Assembly: GCA_947646735.1 (NCBI GenBank)
Contig: CANTFK010000633.1
Location: 372,001 to 436,000 of the forward strand
DNA: 64,000 bases
Source of the DNA: Peronospora farinosa
Taxonomy: Eukaryota; Oomycota; Peronosporomycetes; Peronosporales; Peronosporaceae
Reading direction: 5' to 3'
The translations under genes were made by a program, and so were the position numbers. Below are positions 44,107 to 55,135 of this stretch, in pieces. The notes under the pieces are model-generated. The model had not been told where the DNA came from. It saw nothing but the letters and a program-made list of their open reading frames with translations, and did no database searches. Positions within the stretch are counted from its first letter, which is position 1. The number at the start of each line of letters is the position of its first letter.

Positions 44107-46230
44107 AGTGACTAAGAGGCTCAACATACGACGTCGTCTTTACAAGTAATCTTTACTAATTGTAGTAATGCAATTACCATTTGAAAGAAAACGATGCATG
44201 ATTGCTACATAATGAGCAAACTTAATGGAATACATGTGATGTAACTGGTACCTAGTCCTTATAATCACACTGATCGAGCGTTGGCTTTCCAGTCCACAAA
44301 AAAAACGCGATGGCAACGATGTTACAAAATCATAAGACAAAAAAAATGGATTGCAATTCCGCAATTTTGGAGCTATGTATTCTTGCTACTAAGAAATTCC
44401 AACATTATTTTTCTTGGCATTGGTAAGCTAATAAATTTATAGGGTGCATTCATTTTTATTTAGGAAGGCGTTATCCATCCACCACCCAAACGTTACCTAA
44501 CCCCCCCCCCCTTTACATAAATAGTGCTTTCTAATGGATCAGACATGTATTTTATTTTTCCATGTGCACACAAAAACCATAGATATTTTACGTTTTCTCA
44601 CTCAATCAGTAAAAATGTCTATGGTATCAGACATCAGCATTTTTGCTCAATATCCGTTATCCTAATGACTATTTTTAGATAAAATACACTATTTAATTTA
44701 TCTTGGCAACACTAACTAAGTTAATTTGACATCTGAGTCTAAAGACTAGTCCTATGTATTATCCACACTGCATCTCAACTAAAATAGAACGGGCTATAAA
44801 AGCTGAAGTCCCAGTTCAACCAGATGGACGTCAAATATTTTTTGCTTTGCAGGGCCTGGACAGGATCATGAACAAATTGTATACGCAAAGCTATAGTGAC
44901 TCATATTCGAACGCCCTGTTCTTGGTCTAGTGAATATCAGATTCTACAGATCTGCAACTGTTTCTGCTTTGTGATCTGAGTATGGTCCATCACTCAGTGA
45001 TTAGTTGTTGCCTTGAGTCTAAAAGTGGTGGCCGTAGGGGTTATGTAGCCAGCCATCTCGTAGATTCACTTCATCAGTGAGCGGATGCAAGCGCATCATT
45101 CATTTATCGTTTAAATAGCTAGTCCATCCATGAATCTCAATTGATATTCAGTCTGGTAGAAGGAACAAAGATTCATAAGCAGCATATCTTGCTACTTTAC
45201 GATCATTTCGCCAGATTCGCCGCATGATGCCTGTCTAAGTGGCTACTCCAGACGACCTCTCATCAGCATTGGCGAAGATGACGGAACCTGAGCTTGCTCA
45301 GCGCGTCAAGGTCGTTCCTGTTCTCATGATGTTGTGTGCGGACAATGAGACTGCTGGTAGAAAAAAAGGCTTGCTGAAACAAAACTTAGCAAAGCATTGC
45401 GACGCGCAACGTCGACGTCTACAGGTTCTTTGAAAGCAAACTCGCTCATGATAGTGCTGAACGCATTCAAATTTAAAGCAGTTGATTGTTCGGCCCTGCT
45501 GTGAACGGAGAAGTACGTGCTATCGCCAAACTCGATGGCCGACAAGAAAAGAAGCCTTTGACGTGTGGTGGCCATCATCTCGTCCTGTAGCAGCCCTAAG
45601 CCGATGGATGCTAAAGATGACGAGGCTAAGGCTCGCTGCAAAGCAGCGGAAGTATCTGAAAACGCTTTGAACAACGATGCCTCTACACAAAAGTATTGTT
45701 TACTTGCTTTAAGCTTGTATCGAAGAGACTTTATGAATCGACGTCTTCCTCGGACACTTCACTATGGCAGCATTGCTTGCTCCACTACATTTTATCGAAC
45801 GGGTCTTTAAAAAAGACGTCTTTCACAGGTTCGCTTATAGGCTTCATAAAGGTGCTTGCTACTACACTTTAGTGTTACAATTCGACTATCATTCACTTGA
45901 CTGGGTTGTAGGTAGGTAGCTAGTTGCACGCATGTACCATGTGTAAGCAGTTTCTTCCTGTTTGATGCTGATCCGCCACATTTCCAGTCAAAAAACTCAG
46001 CAAAACTCGCTACATTCCTACTGTATTTGCATGAGGGACTTTCAGTAGCCAGTCGACCTGTCATGGAAACAGTGTCAACTCGTACTAGCAGCTGGTTTCG
46101 AGCAAGCTCTTTGCCCTTCTGCTTGTGGTTATACAAACGTGTACTCGTGATTGTCTGTCTGAAATCGATGGGAATCGGCTCTTTCTCTCACTTTCCAATT
46201 CGTTGAGCTCCAAGCAGTCCGTATTCCGAC
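44107..46230. other. intergenic between PAN-CAP genes 2 and 3
   Basis: 2.1 kb. It has an 11-base poly-C tract at 44501-44511. An open but start-less frame around 45239-45433 continues as broken frames to about 45800 and could be a decayed gene. Otherwise nothing recognised. Confidence 0.4.
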
Positions 46231-47418
46231 ATGATTGGCACTCGAATGATTTTACTGCGAGCTGCTATCGTTGCAATGACTTTGCACTCTTTCCCGGTTG
46301 TCGGGGTTCGCACGCAGGTTCACTATAAGTGGCAGAGCAACTGCGACTACGTTGGTGGCGATTTAAAGGCGGTAGGAGGCATTTCCAGCACATGCGGCCA
46401 TCTGTGCGTCATTGAAGAAAAATGCACTCACTGGTCGTGGACAGACGTGAACGGCGGGACCTGCTGGCTCAAGCAGAGCAAAGCGGCCTCTATCTCCAAG
46501 AGCGCTGGTCAAGGCTTTTGCGGATACATTACTGACCGTGTCACCACCTCCGATTCGACCCAGAACCATGCACAGAACAACCCTGCTCAAATCGACTCAA
46601 GCCCCATTCAATACCCTACTATCATTGATCAAAACCCCGTTCCAAAGACTGATCTTCCCATGAGCTGGACATTCTCGAACGAAAAGACTATAGAGACGCC
46701 TGCCCCCGCTCAAATCGAGCTAAACCTCGCTCCGATCGAGCTAAACCCTCTCCATTACCCTACCATCATTGAGCAAAACCCTGTTCAAAAGGCTGATCTT
46801 CCCTTGAGCTGGACATTCTCGAACGAAAAGGCTACAGAGACGCCTGAGGTTAAACCTGCTCAGATCCCCGTACAAGTCGAGCAAAGTCCCGTGCAAGACA
46901 TTCCTCCTCCCATTGAGCAGAATCCCGTGCAAGACACTCCTCCCGTTGAGCAAAAACCCGTGCAAAAGGCTGATCCTCCTACAGTATCGCCTGCTCCACC
47001 ATGCGACAACGGCCTGACAACTACCGACAATGCGAAAATGCTGTCCTCTCTCAACTCGTATCGCGCTGATAACGGGCTGGCTGCATTAGCTATCGATAAT
47101 CGACTCGCGGCTGCTGCCTTGGTGCATTCACAGTACCAGGCCAAGTACTGCGTCATGCAACACGAGGGCACAGATGGCTCTACCCCTGGGGACCGGATGA
47201 AGAGTCAGAACTACGTTTGGTCGTATTGTGCAGAGAACGTGGCTGCCGGTCAGGCGAATGTGTCGGAAGTAATGACGTCGTGGTGGAACTCGGAGCACCA
47301 TCGTGAGAACATTCTCAGGGTCACCGTGACGCACGTTGGCTTTGCACTCGTTTCAAACGAAGCTTGTGAGTACAAACGCTTTTGGACGCAGGACTTTGGC
47401 GCCGAGCAAACTGCATAA
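46231..47418 (+). CDS. secreted PAN/Apple + CAP protein 3 with Pro/Gln-rich repeat linker
   Basis: The 395-residue protein starts MIGTRMILLRAAIVAMTLHS (signal peptide). It is followed by a PAN-like module (NCDYVGGDLK..TCGHLC...CTHWSWTDVNGGTCWLK) and a C-terminal CAP domain (LNSYRADNGLAALAIDNRL, CAENVAAGQANVSEVMTSWW, FWTQDFGAEQ). The ~180-residue linker differs completely from copy 2. It holds two tandem copies of about 48 residues (start YPTIID/EQNPV, with LSWTFSNEK) followed by shorter VEQ.PVQ units. Same architecture as the other two copies, so recent duplication with linker replacement is likely. Confidence 0.88.
   Translation: MIGTRMILLRAAIVAMTLHSFPVVGVRTQVHYKWQSNCDYVGGDLKAVGGISSTCGHLCVIEEKCTHWSWTDVNGGTCWLKQSKAASISKSAGQGFCGYITDRVTTSDSTQNHAQNNPAQIDSSPIQYPTIIDQNPVPKTDLPMSWTFSNEKTIETPAPAQIELNLAPIELNPLHYPTIIEQNPVQKADLPLSWTFSNEKATETPEVKPAQIPVQVEQSPVQDIPPPIEQNPVQDTPPVEQKPVQKADPPTVSPAPPCDNGLTTTDNAKMLSSLNSYRADNGLAALAIDNRLAAAALVHSQYQAKYCVMQHEGTDGSTPGDRMKSQNYVWSYCAENVAAGQANVSEVMTSWWNSEHHRENILRVTVTHVGFALVSNEACEYKRFWTQDFGAEQTA
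46585..46872 (+). repeat. 144-bp coding tandem repeat, two copies, in PAN-CAP 3
   Basis: The Q/HYPTII..QNPV.K.DLP.SWTFSNEK block recurs with an offset of 144 bases (46609 and 46753). The copies differ at several codons. Confidence 0.75.
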
Positions 47419-47924
47419 AGTGATGGTGCTAGGTAAGCGAGAAGATGGCGATGTGTTGGCTGTTGTTTCTTACAGTATAGTTGCGAAAGGACTATGTAAG
47501 GCTTTGTCTAAAAATCTACGATGTTGGTGCAGTTCATGAACAAAACCAAAGGTACATGTGTATTTCTACAGTTTCCAGTTACGGACGGATAGAGTCACAA
47601 GACGGAAGAAGATCAGCTTCATGAGGCACCAGAGTAATGTCGTCCATTGTCGGATATGCAAAAAAAAGAAGAGAAAGGCTGGACCGATGTATCGTCGCGC
47701 ATCTTGAGCTAATGCTTTCTGGACCACAAGGCAAAGTGAGACGCACGTGAACGTTCCACTTTCCCGTATACTTGTAAAACGTCAGTGTATCTCGTGGACG
47801 CATTGTCGGAATGCCATCTCTAGCTGTTGTATTGTGTGCAGTATTGTCTAGTTTTTTTCTCTCTGAAAGTCGTGACGTCCGCTACATGTCGTCGTATCAC
47901 TCGACTTCCGTTTCCTCACTCGCA
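47419..47924. other. intergenic, possible small gene inside
   Basis: A minus-strand ATG frame (47579-47803) lies here; it is listed separately with low confidence. Nothing else is recognised. Confidence 0.35.
47579..47803 (-). CDS. doubtful small protein (74 aa)
   Basis: It has an ATG start (MRPRDTLTFYKYTGKW) and a complete frame, but no homologue is recognised, no intron signals are clear, and no motif is seen. It may be a random frame. Kept because the frame begins with a real ATG in an otherwise empty region. Confidence 0.2.
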   Translation of the reverse strand: MRPRDTLTFYKYTGKWNVHVRLTLPCGPESISSRCATIHRSSLSLLFFAYPTMDDITLVPHEADLLPSCDSIRP

Positions 47925-48578
47925 TCAAACTTGTTCCATTAACTGGTTGGTGCCATACGTCGTCAAAGACTCTTCTGGAGCGAATGGAACGTAATCGTGC
48001 ATGTAAATTGAAGAATAGACCTCACGACACAAAAGCCGCGTCGTGACGCACGAAAGTTTGGCCACATGTGGCATGGCGACGAACCCACTGACCAACAAGA
48101 CAGTGGCTACCATCATGATAACAGTGAGATGACACCAGCTCTCACAAAAGTATTCAGCTCGAAAACGAGGTGACATGAGTGCATGCATAGGCATGGAAAG
48201 TGGAATGACCACGACCATGGCACTGAGCACACCGACACCTAATTTTGCCGTGCTGAAGTACAGCAGCACGGCAAGTGATGATCGAGTTCCACTATCTCCG
48301 TAGTGTGGAACGTGACCGTACAATTTGATTTCCATAGGCTCGACAAAGTTATGCAGTGCGATGTCGAGTCGTATGAGCACTGGGGCCAGATACAAGAGGC
48401 CCTGGAATAGGACGACACCCAAACAACAGAGCGTCAATGAGCCAAGCGAAAACGCGACACCAAAGAGAATTGCAATGAAGCCTGCACTTGCAAGGAGATA
48501 ATTCAGTACTAGAAACGTCAACACTTTGATCGCTTGTACGATGACTGTCTTTGCATCAACCGATAGCGTGTCATCCAT
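47925..48578 (-). CDS. four-TM membrane protein of unknown function (paralogue 2)
   Basis: It has ATG 48576-48578 and 217 residues. Hydrophobic segments lie around 17-38, 40-64, 107-130 and 150-172. The TRSSLAVLLYFSTAKLGVGV and HVAKLSCVTTRLLCREV blocks match TRSVLATVYFGCFKVLVGTG and RVAKVATRFFCCEV in the protein at 14068-14784, in the same order. The two are clear paralogues 33 kb apart. Family not recognised. Confidence 0.75.
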   Translation of the reverse strand: MDDTLSVDAKTVIVQAIKVLTFLVLNYLLASAGFIAILFGVAFSLGSLTLCCLGVVLFQGLLYLAPVLIRLDIALHNFVEPMEIKLYGHVPHYGDSGTRSSLAVLLYFSTAKLGVGVLSAMVVVIPLSMPMHALMSPRFRAEYFCESWCHLTVIMMVATVLLVSGFVAMPHVAKLSCVTTRLLCREVYSSIYMHDYVPFAPEESLTTYGTNQLMEQV

Positions 48579-49610
48579 GACGATGAAAGTTTACTGACGC
48601 AGTTGGTTGAATAATGCGACACTGCGAGCGAAGAACTGCCCTTTTGTCCTTTCTGGTAGTGGATATCGTTAACACTTGGGCCGACTTAAGTCGACACGCA
48701 CGTTCTTTTACAAGCGAGTCGTTCCACCATTTGATCGACTTGTCGTACGTTGCATAGACCGGCTAGTGTTTCATCCACCAAGTGGTCGATTAGCGTCACC
48801 ATACGTACGTTCGATCGTTATCAGGAAAAGCGACGTCGTTACGCAACTTCACGTCCAACATTGCGAGCCACTGACAACAAAACGCCAGCCGACATATCGA
48901 CAACAGCCCGAGACGACGTCCACATCACTGCGATCACTGTTCTTCTCTGCAACTTCTTCACATGTTGATAACATTGGGCTGGATAGTGCTGCCATGTCGC
49001 CATGGTAGTCAAGAGGTCGATTCGGAGTCTTAGGCAATCCTGCAAACGGTTGATCCTCACAGAGCTACAGAATAACTCGTCGAGGTGCCAAACGATTCAG
49101 TCGAAGAGCTTCCGAAGACGCTGACTGACATGGACAAGTTGTCGTGGACATGCGAGGTCTCAACGCAACAGGCACAGACTGTTGCCAACGCGTCGCTGGA
49201 TGGCCAGGACCTTATAAGTATTGCCCATTGATAAAGTGTATCGTCGACTCGTAGGCGCGATGTGCGTCTCGTGCTAGGGTGGACGGACACCAACGACGAA
49301 TGACCAAGAACATTGTCCGCGACGATATGTCGTCAAGTACGTCTGCTAAATGCATGCCAAATGGTTTAAATAATTGTATGACCAGACAATTCAAAGTACA
49401 TCATGAACTTGCACGACAGGAACTACCGCCATAATCGCTGGCTACCTTCAACGTATCAGCGCTAGCGCAATCCAAGAAAGAGGCTTCCCTTCAACAACCG
49501 AAGAACGCAAGCAAATGACAAAAAAATCAATATCCAGCCGAGTACAGTTGACATACATGTCAATATATATAAAACGAGCTGATCGCTTACCACTTGTTGC
49601 GTTTTCTTGT
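48579..49610. other. intergenic, no gene seen
   Basis: 1 kb of GC-richer sequence. Frames on both strands are open for 70-110 codons but are overlapping and unconserved, so I call no gene. It probably contains the promoter of paralogue 2 and old repeat sequence. Confidence 0.35.
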
Positions 49611-52600
49611 TCATTGGTCGCTTCTTCGGCGATTCTCGTCACAATAGGACGTCTGAACCACGTCTGCAGCCACCAGAATGGCTTGAAGAAGCTGTGACGC
49701 GATTTCTTTTACAAGAATCATGCTGTTCTCGTCTTGAGCCAGCTCATACACGATTGGCCGCAAATTGTACTCGACAAGAAATTGAATCGGTGACGTGTGC
49801 GACTCAAAGAGGCTCTTGAGCATTTTAAGCAAATTCTTGCGTACAATCGCCTTCGGAATAAGCCGAAGTCGTTTTAGGATTTCCATGACAAACATGCCAC
49901 TACGTCCAAGCGCCTGGTTGAGCCTCACTGAGCGACTCATTATCTCCAACAGCGGCTCCAATACGTTTTCAAATTCTGTGTCCATAGCGTTGTGGAAGCA
50001 CACCACAATCTTCATCAGGTTTTCAGGAACCAGTAGAACGTTCTCCATTTTCACGGTGTCGTGCACAAGCCAAACGCTGATAGACTTGACGGCATCAATC
50101 TGCCAGTACTTATCCTCCAGCAATTCCAAAAAGAGCGTCGCACTGTTATATATCCATAGATGAGCTCGTGCAGTCGGAGACGCATGAGCCAGATCGCATA
50201 GGATTGGGAGTGCAAATTGCTTGAGTGGGCTACAATTCTGGACTACCTTGATAAGAGACGGGATCACACCAGCCTGTGCTGCGTGAGTCTGACGATTACG
50301 ATTAATCCGACAGAGATAGAACATGGACTGCAGCACAATGTTTTCGACCTCTTTCCGCTTTACATCTGAGATCGATGGGCCTTCTCCCTCTTGCTCATTT
50401 AGTAGATGGACAAGTGTCGGAATTGCACCAGCTCGATCCAATTTCTCCAACGTCGTAGGCTCCATGCTCAGATTACGAATGCACTTCAGTAATTTCAGCA
50501 TAGCTGAAACAAAGTCATCTGAATGGCGTATCAGAGGTAGTGCCTGCCGATCTTTTAGGTGCTGCTTACCCCAATTAAGAAGCTGCATCCCCGGATGGAT
50601 CGCTTCCAGAAGTCCTTTCAGGACAGCACCATCACACATGTGTTCTTTCACCACAGCGTCACCTTGAGAAAACAGTACAAAAATGTCACACGTCTTGTGA
50701 AACTCCCTCATTGTCCACTCTGCCACGGATCCACCCTTAGTAACGGCTGCATTTCTTTTTGTAGATTTCTTCGCACTACCGCCACTTTCTGGCCCGCGCG
50801 TATCGTTTGTTGACACCACCACAGCAATCTCGGAAAAGACAACCACGAACTTCTTTAACAACCCTGCTTTCACAAACAGTCGGCAAATGTCATTTTTTGG
50901 AATGGTCTGAATACTAAAGACGCTGGATATTCCATCCAAAGCTATCCGAAGCAGATCCATATCGTTACCAAGATTGGATGGGTTTTTTTCAAGTGTCAAG
51001 AAGTCCACCAACACAGGCAATCCGCCACATGCGATAAACATTTGTAATGTCAACGAGCTTGTTTTGCAACACTGGCGCACAAACTTGGCTGCTTCCATCC
51101 GAACAGCTTTGAAAAACTCTGTGTCCTCTTGACTCTGGATGCGGAACCCTTTACTTCTTTCGCCCGATATATTGTGTGGGTTGTGTTGCTTTGTGAGTTT
51201 GATAATCACCGGTACTAAGCCAACGAGGGCCAAGTTCTCCTGAAACTTTTTGTTACCCTCGACAATCTACAGACACATAAACCTATAGTTAGTTACAGTA
51301 ATAGAAACTGCGTGAAGTGAACGGTCATACAATATTGATAACCCTGAGCACAGCGTGCAATACGTCCATCTTCTTCATTTCCAACGCTTCCATGATATTA
51401 GGTACAACGCCAGGTTGTGACATCAAATCTCGTCGAAGCGTCACGTTTTGATTGAACACCTCTTCCTGCACAATAAGAATCAAAATCATATCATTAGCGA
51501 AATCGAATCTTACGTCATTACTTCATCGAACTCCGTAACTCACCAAGTCATTACAGGCATCTAAAATAACTTGATCTTCCATACTAGGGTCCAATAACGA
51601 TAGCAGCTCAACCACTCGAGCAGTTGCCTTTTGGTTCGCGTCACGAGCAGTCGAATAATCAAAGTCCAACTCGTCGTCAAACAAATTCTCTTGCGCACTT
51701 TCCTCTGGAGACGAGCCATTACGAGTGCCACCGACGCGTAGCACCACGTCAGACGGCTGGCCCTTTGCAAAGTCAATGTCTCTGTTCAACCCGTCTTTCT
51801 CCTCAAAACCATTAATCGGTTTTATGGCCGGAACGACAGTAGCGGGTATAGCATTTATCTCCATTGCACGCTTTTGCTTCGCAGCCGCTTGTAAAAGCTG
51901 CTTCTCATCGATATCGTCAAAAGTGAGGTCTTCTTCGGAATCTTCAACAAATCGCTGGAGCTTTGCTATGCGGCTTTGAGCAGTAATCAGCGACGACCGA
52001 TCCCACGAGTTCATCGTAGGCTTATCGTTCTTGCTCTGATCCGAACTACTACCACTGCTACTGTGACCTAGCTTTAATGCTGTCGGTCTCACCGACATAA
52101 CCGCAACTTCGGAATCTTCGTCGTCCCATACATCGTCATCGAACAATGCATTAGCGTCTTCTATAGATAACTGAAACTGTGGCTTTGTCGGCGCAGTTTC
52201 CACTGATCGCTTAGGCTTGCTGTCTTTCGTCTTACTGTCGTTCTTAATCATGGACGGTCTGTCGTTTGAACCCACACCAAACTCATCATCCCAATCCTCC
52301 GCATCTTCATCCGACTGTTCGTTCATGACCCTGAGAAAACGTGAGTTCTTGTCCGTTGCTGTTGGTGTGATGTCTGTAGTAGTCGATCTTTTCTCGTATA
52401 ATTTAATAGTATTTAACACTGCGTCGCGATCGTTGGATAAAGTGACGCTCTCAGCAACGAGCTGCGTGCTTTGTTCCACCTTGTTCTTTGGAATTTGTGC
52501 AATCCACGGATGAGCAAGAAGTTCATCTGCAGATGCTCGAAGTCGAGGCTCTTTCATAAAACACTTCATGATGAAGTCGTGTAAGGCCTGTGGCATCGAT

Positions 52601-53784
52601 TATACAAAAACCGAGAGCAAAAATAAGTTACACATACGAAAACAGGTTAGCTCACAGTCTTTACCGGTGACATGCGCTGCGGAAGCGGTGGATGGTCTTC
52701 TTGTACAATGCGAAATAGCGCAGCCATGGGTGCCAAGTCGAAATAAGGCGGCTTGGTCGTCAATAGCTCGATGATTGTGCAACCGACGCTCCAGATGTCC
52801 GACGCAGAGGACCAACCTGCCATCTCAATTACCTCGGGGGCCACTAAAAAGCAGCACGAAATCAACACTAAAGCATTAGCAATGCCCAAAACAAGTAGCC
52901 ATAATGACGCCACAGCATCGAGCTTACTCCAATATGGCGACCCTACAACAGAATTTGCCTTCTGTGTCTCATTTAATCGAATAGCAACACCAAAATCTGC
53001 GAGCTTCACTAGTCCCTCTTTTGTTGTCAGAATATTCGCTCCTTTGACGTCACGATGGAGCACACCTTGTTCATGCAAATAGGCAAGTCCTCGCAGGACT
53101 TGTGTAATGTACATGGCCACCAGCGTCTCCGACAGTGATCCAAATTTTTTGACAAATTGTGCCAATGAACCGTTCTCCATGTACTCCAATACAATGTACA
53201 AGTAGCCTTCCATCTTGATGGTGTCATGATATTTTACAATATTGTCGTGCTTTAATTTACGAAGTAAACTAATTTCCGTCTGTAAAAAAAAACCAGCATC
53301 ACCCCAGAATCAACCTATAAGACTCAATAACCTCTCAAAATAAATAACCTCTCAAAACATATCACCTCAATTGACAACAATTCATCCTTGTCAATATCTC
53401 GTAATGAGACTTGTTTAATGGCCACAGACCGTCCATTCCGGAGATCCAGTGCTCCGTAGACAACCCCAAACCCCCCTCGTCCAATCTCTACCCCAAGTTG
53501 CTAGAAAAAAACTCCAATATTAGCGTCAAAAACATACCACCCACGCGCAACTTAAGCCCAAATACATGTACACGTACATAATGCGCGCCCACGACTCGCA
53601 CGTGCTCTTCCTTCTTTCCTCCACGACTAGACGCGATACTGCGACTACTGATTAATCGAGACGATTGCTGATGATTCCGTATAGATGATATAGCACTGCT
53701 GCTGCTGTTGCTGTTGTTGTTGTTGTTGTTGTTGCCATTGCCAGGACTGCCACTTGAAGGCACGTGGATACTATTGCTGTTCAT
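49611..53784 (-). CDS. MAP3K-epsilon / Cdc7-like protein kinase with ARM-type repeats
   Basis: Seven exons, 53784-53578, 53500-53366, 53279-52928, 52843-52665, 52587-51544, 51465-51331 and 51266-49611, keep the frame and give 1235 residues. The N-terminus has a poly-Asn run (GTT microsatellite). The kinase domain shows [42 protein letters not shown] and [23 protein letters not shown] low-complexity acidic middle and a C-terminal stretch of helical ARM/HEAT-like repeats follow. This order is that of plant MAP3K-epsilon and fission yeast Cdc7, kinases of the septation-initiation / cytokinesis pathway. All catalytic residues are present. The pathway role in oomycetes is inferred. Confidence 0.9.
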
Positions 53785-55135
53785 GGGAAACGCATACTTT
53801 AAGTGATAGTGATCGCTTTAGTGACATCACATTGGTTTAGTGACGTACAAAAATAATGGGCGAATAAGGGTTCTAATTATTGTCTGTTGATACAAAAATA
53901 TTTGTGGATAATATTATTTTTATACTGGCAGGTCGATCATTTATAGCAAAAATATTATTTCCACAAAGGACTGCTACTTCAAAACATTCGTTAAGTAACA
54001 GTCCTAAAAGTTTGCGATATGTACTACAACACTTGTAAAATTTTCGTAGCATTGCGTCAATTGTTGTCACTATTGCAATCTCTGAATGACATGACAACCC
54101 TGACGGCATCGCGTTAAACATAGCTCTCGCCTACTCAGCCCCCAGCAATAGCGACTTGACGGTCTGTATTAGCTTCACAACGGAAGTGTTTATAAAAGAG
54201 ATACGAGCCGATAATTGCTTTTTCGATCGCATGAACAGGAATCCTTTAAACTTGACAAATGTAACGCTTCGTTCAGTTTTTAATCGGTCATAGATGCTGA
54301 CGTGTCATTATCAATTTGTAGCTCCGACACATGGCCGATGTATATAACGTCTACGTCCACGCAACTATCGGCGAAAAACACAAGTAGATGAGAAATAAAC
54401 ACCGCTAGTGCCGCGCTAGTTAAAGTTCGGAGTCAATGAAGTGGTTACAAGCTACAGTATCTTTGGGACCTATTCTTTGCATTAGATTACTACATTTCAT
54501 TATGGGAACAATTCGTCAACAGTCTCATTTGATTAAAACTAGCAAATTGCACACTCGTAATTGGGTCAGAATTTGAGAGGCAGTGCGTATACTAGCTAAT
54601 CTGCGCCGCGTTTACGATCAGAATGTCTATTCAGCATCGATTTTGCTCTCTCTATCATATGGATGAACCTACTACGGACCAAAACCCAGCATAGTTGGCC
54701 ACACATTGCCCTAATTCCAATCGCTGACTTCCTTTCAAACGACCTTCCTTCGTCCATCTCATTGGTGTAAATTCGATAGTCGAATAAAATGAGTCCTATG
54801 AGATGCACAGAAATAGTCTGCATGCTGAAAATCCGTGACTACAGTATAGAATCCATATGTTCAAACAATGACATACAGTATACAAAGTGCTGCTTTTCTA
54901 AATCAATGTACACAACTTCTAAACATCTAAATGTCAAAACAAAAGTACCCCCTGTCATTATGGGTAAGAAAAGTAGTCGTTACATATCGCAACTTCTCCA
55001 TAGCTTCACACCAATCAAAAACAGACCTACCCCCAATCAAAGCACTTATTTTTTTTGTTAAGAATGAAGCCATTCCATTCAAACGTTTTTTATCATCACG
55101 TCCACCGTCACGTCGTCCCTCCTCCCACTACCAAA
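53785..55135. other. intergenic between divergent genes
   Basis: 1.35 kb. A near-duplicate TTTAGTGACATCACATTGG / TTTAGTGACG pair lies at about 53818-53848. AT-rich elsewhere. The right end carries CCATTCCATTCAAACG (about 55069-55084), a possible start element for the next gene. Confidence 0.4.

Noticed and set aside
45239..45800. Possible decayed gene between PAN-CAP 2 and 3
   Set aside because: No ATG, several stops and frame changes, and no family match; kept only as a note in the intergenic entry.
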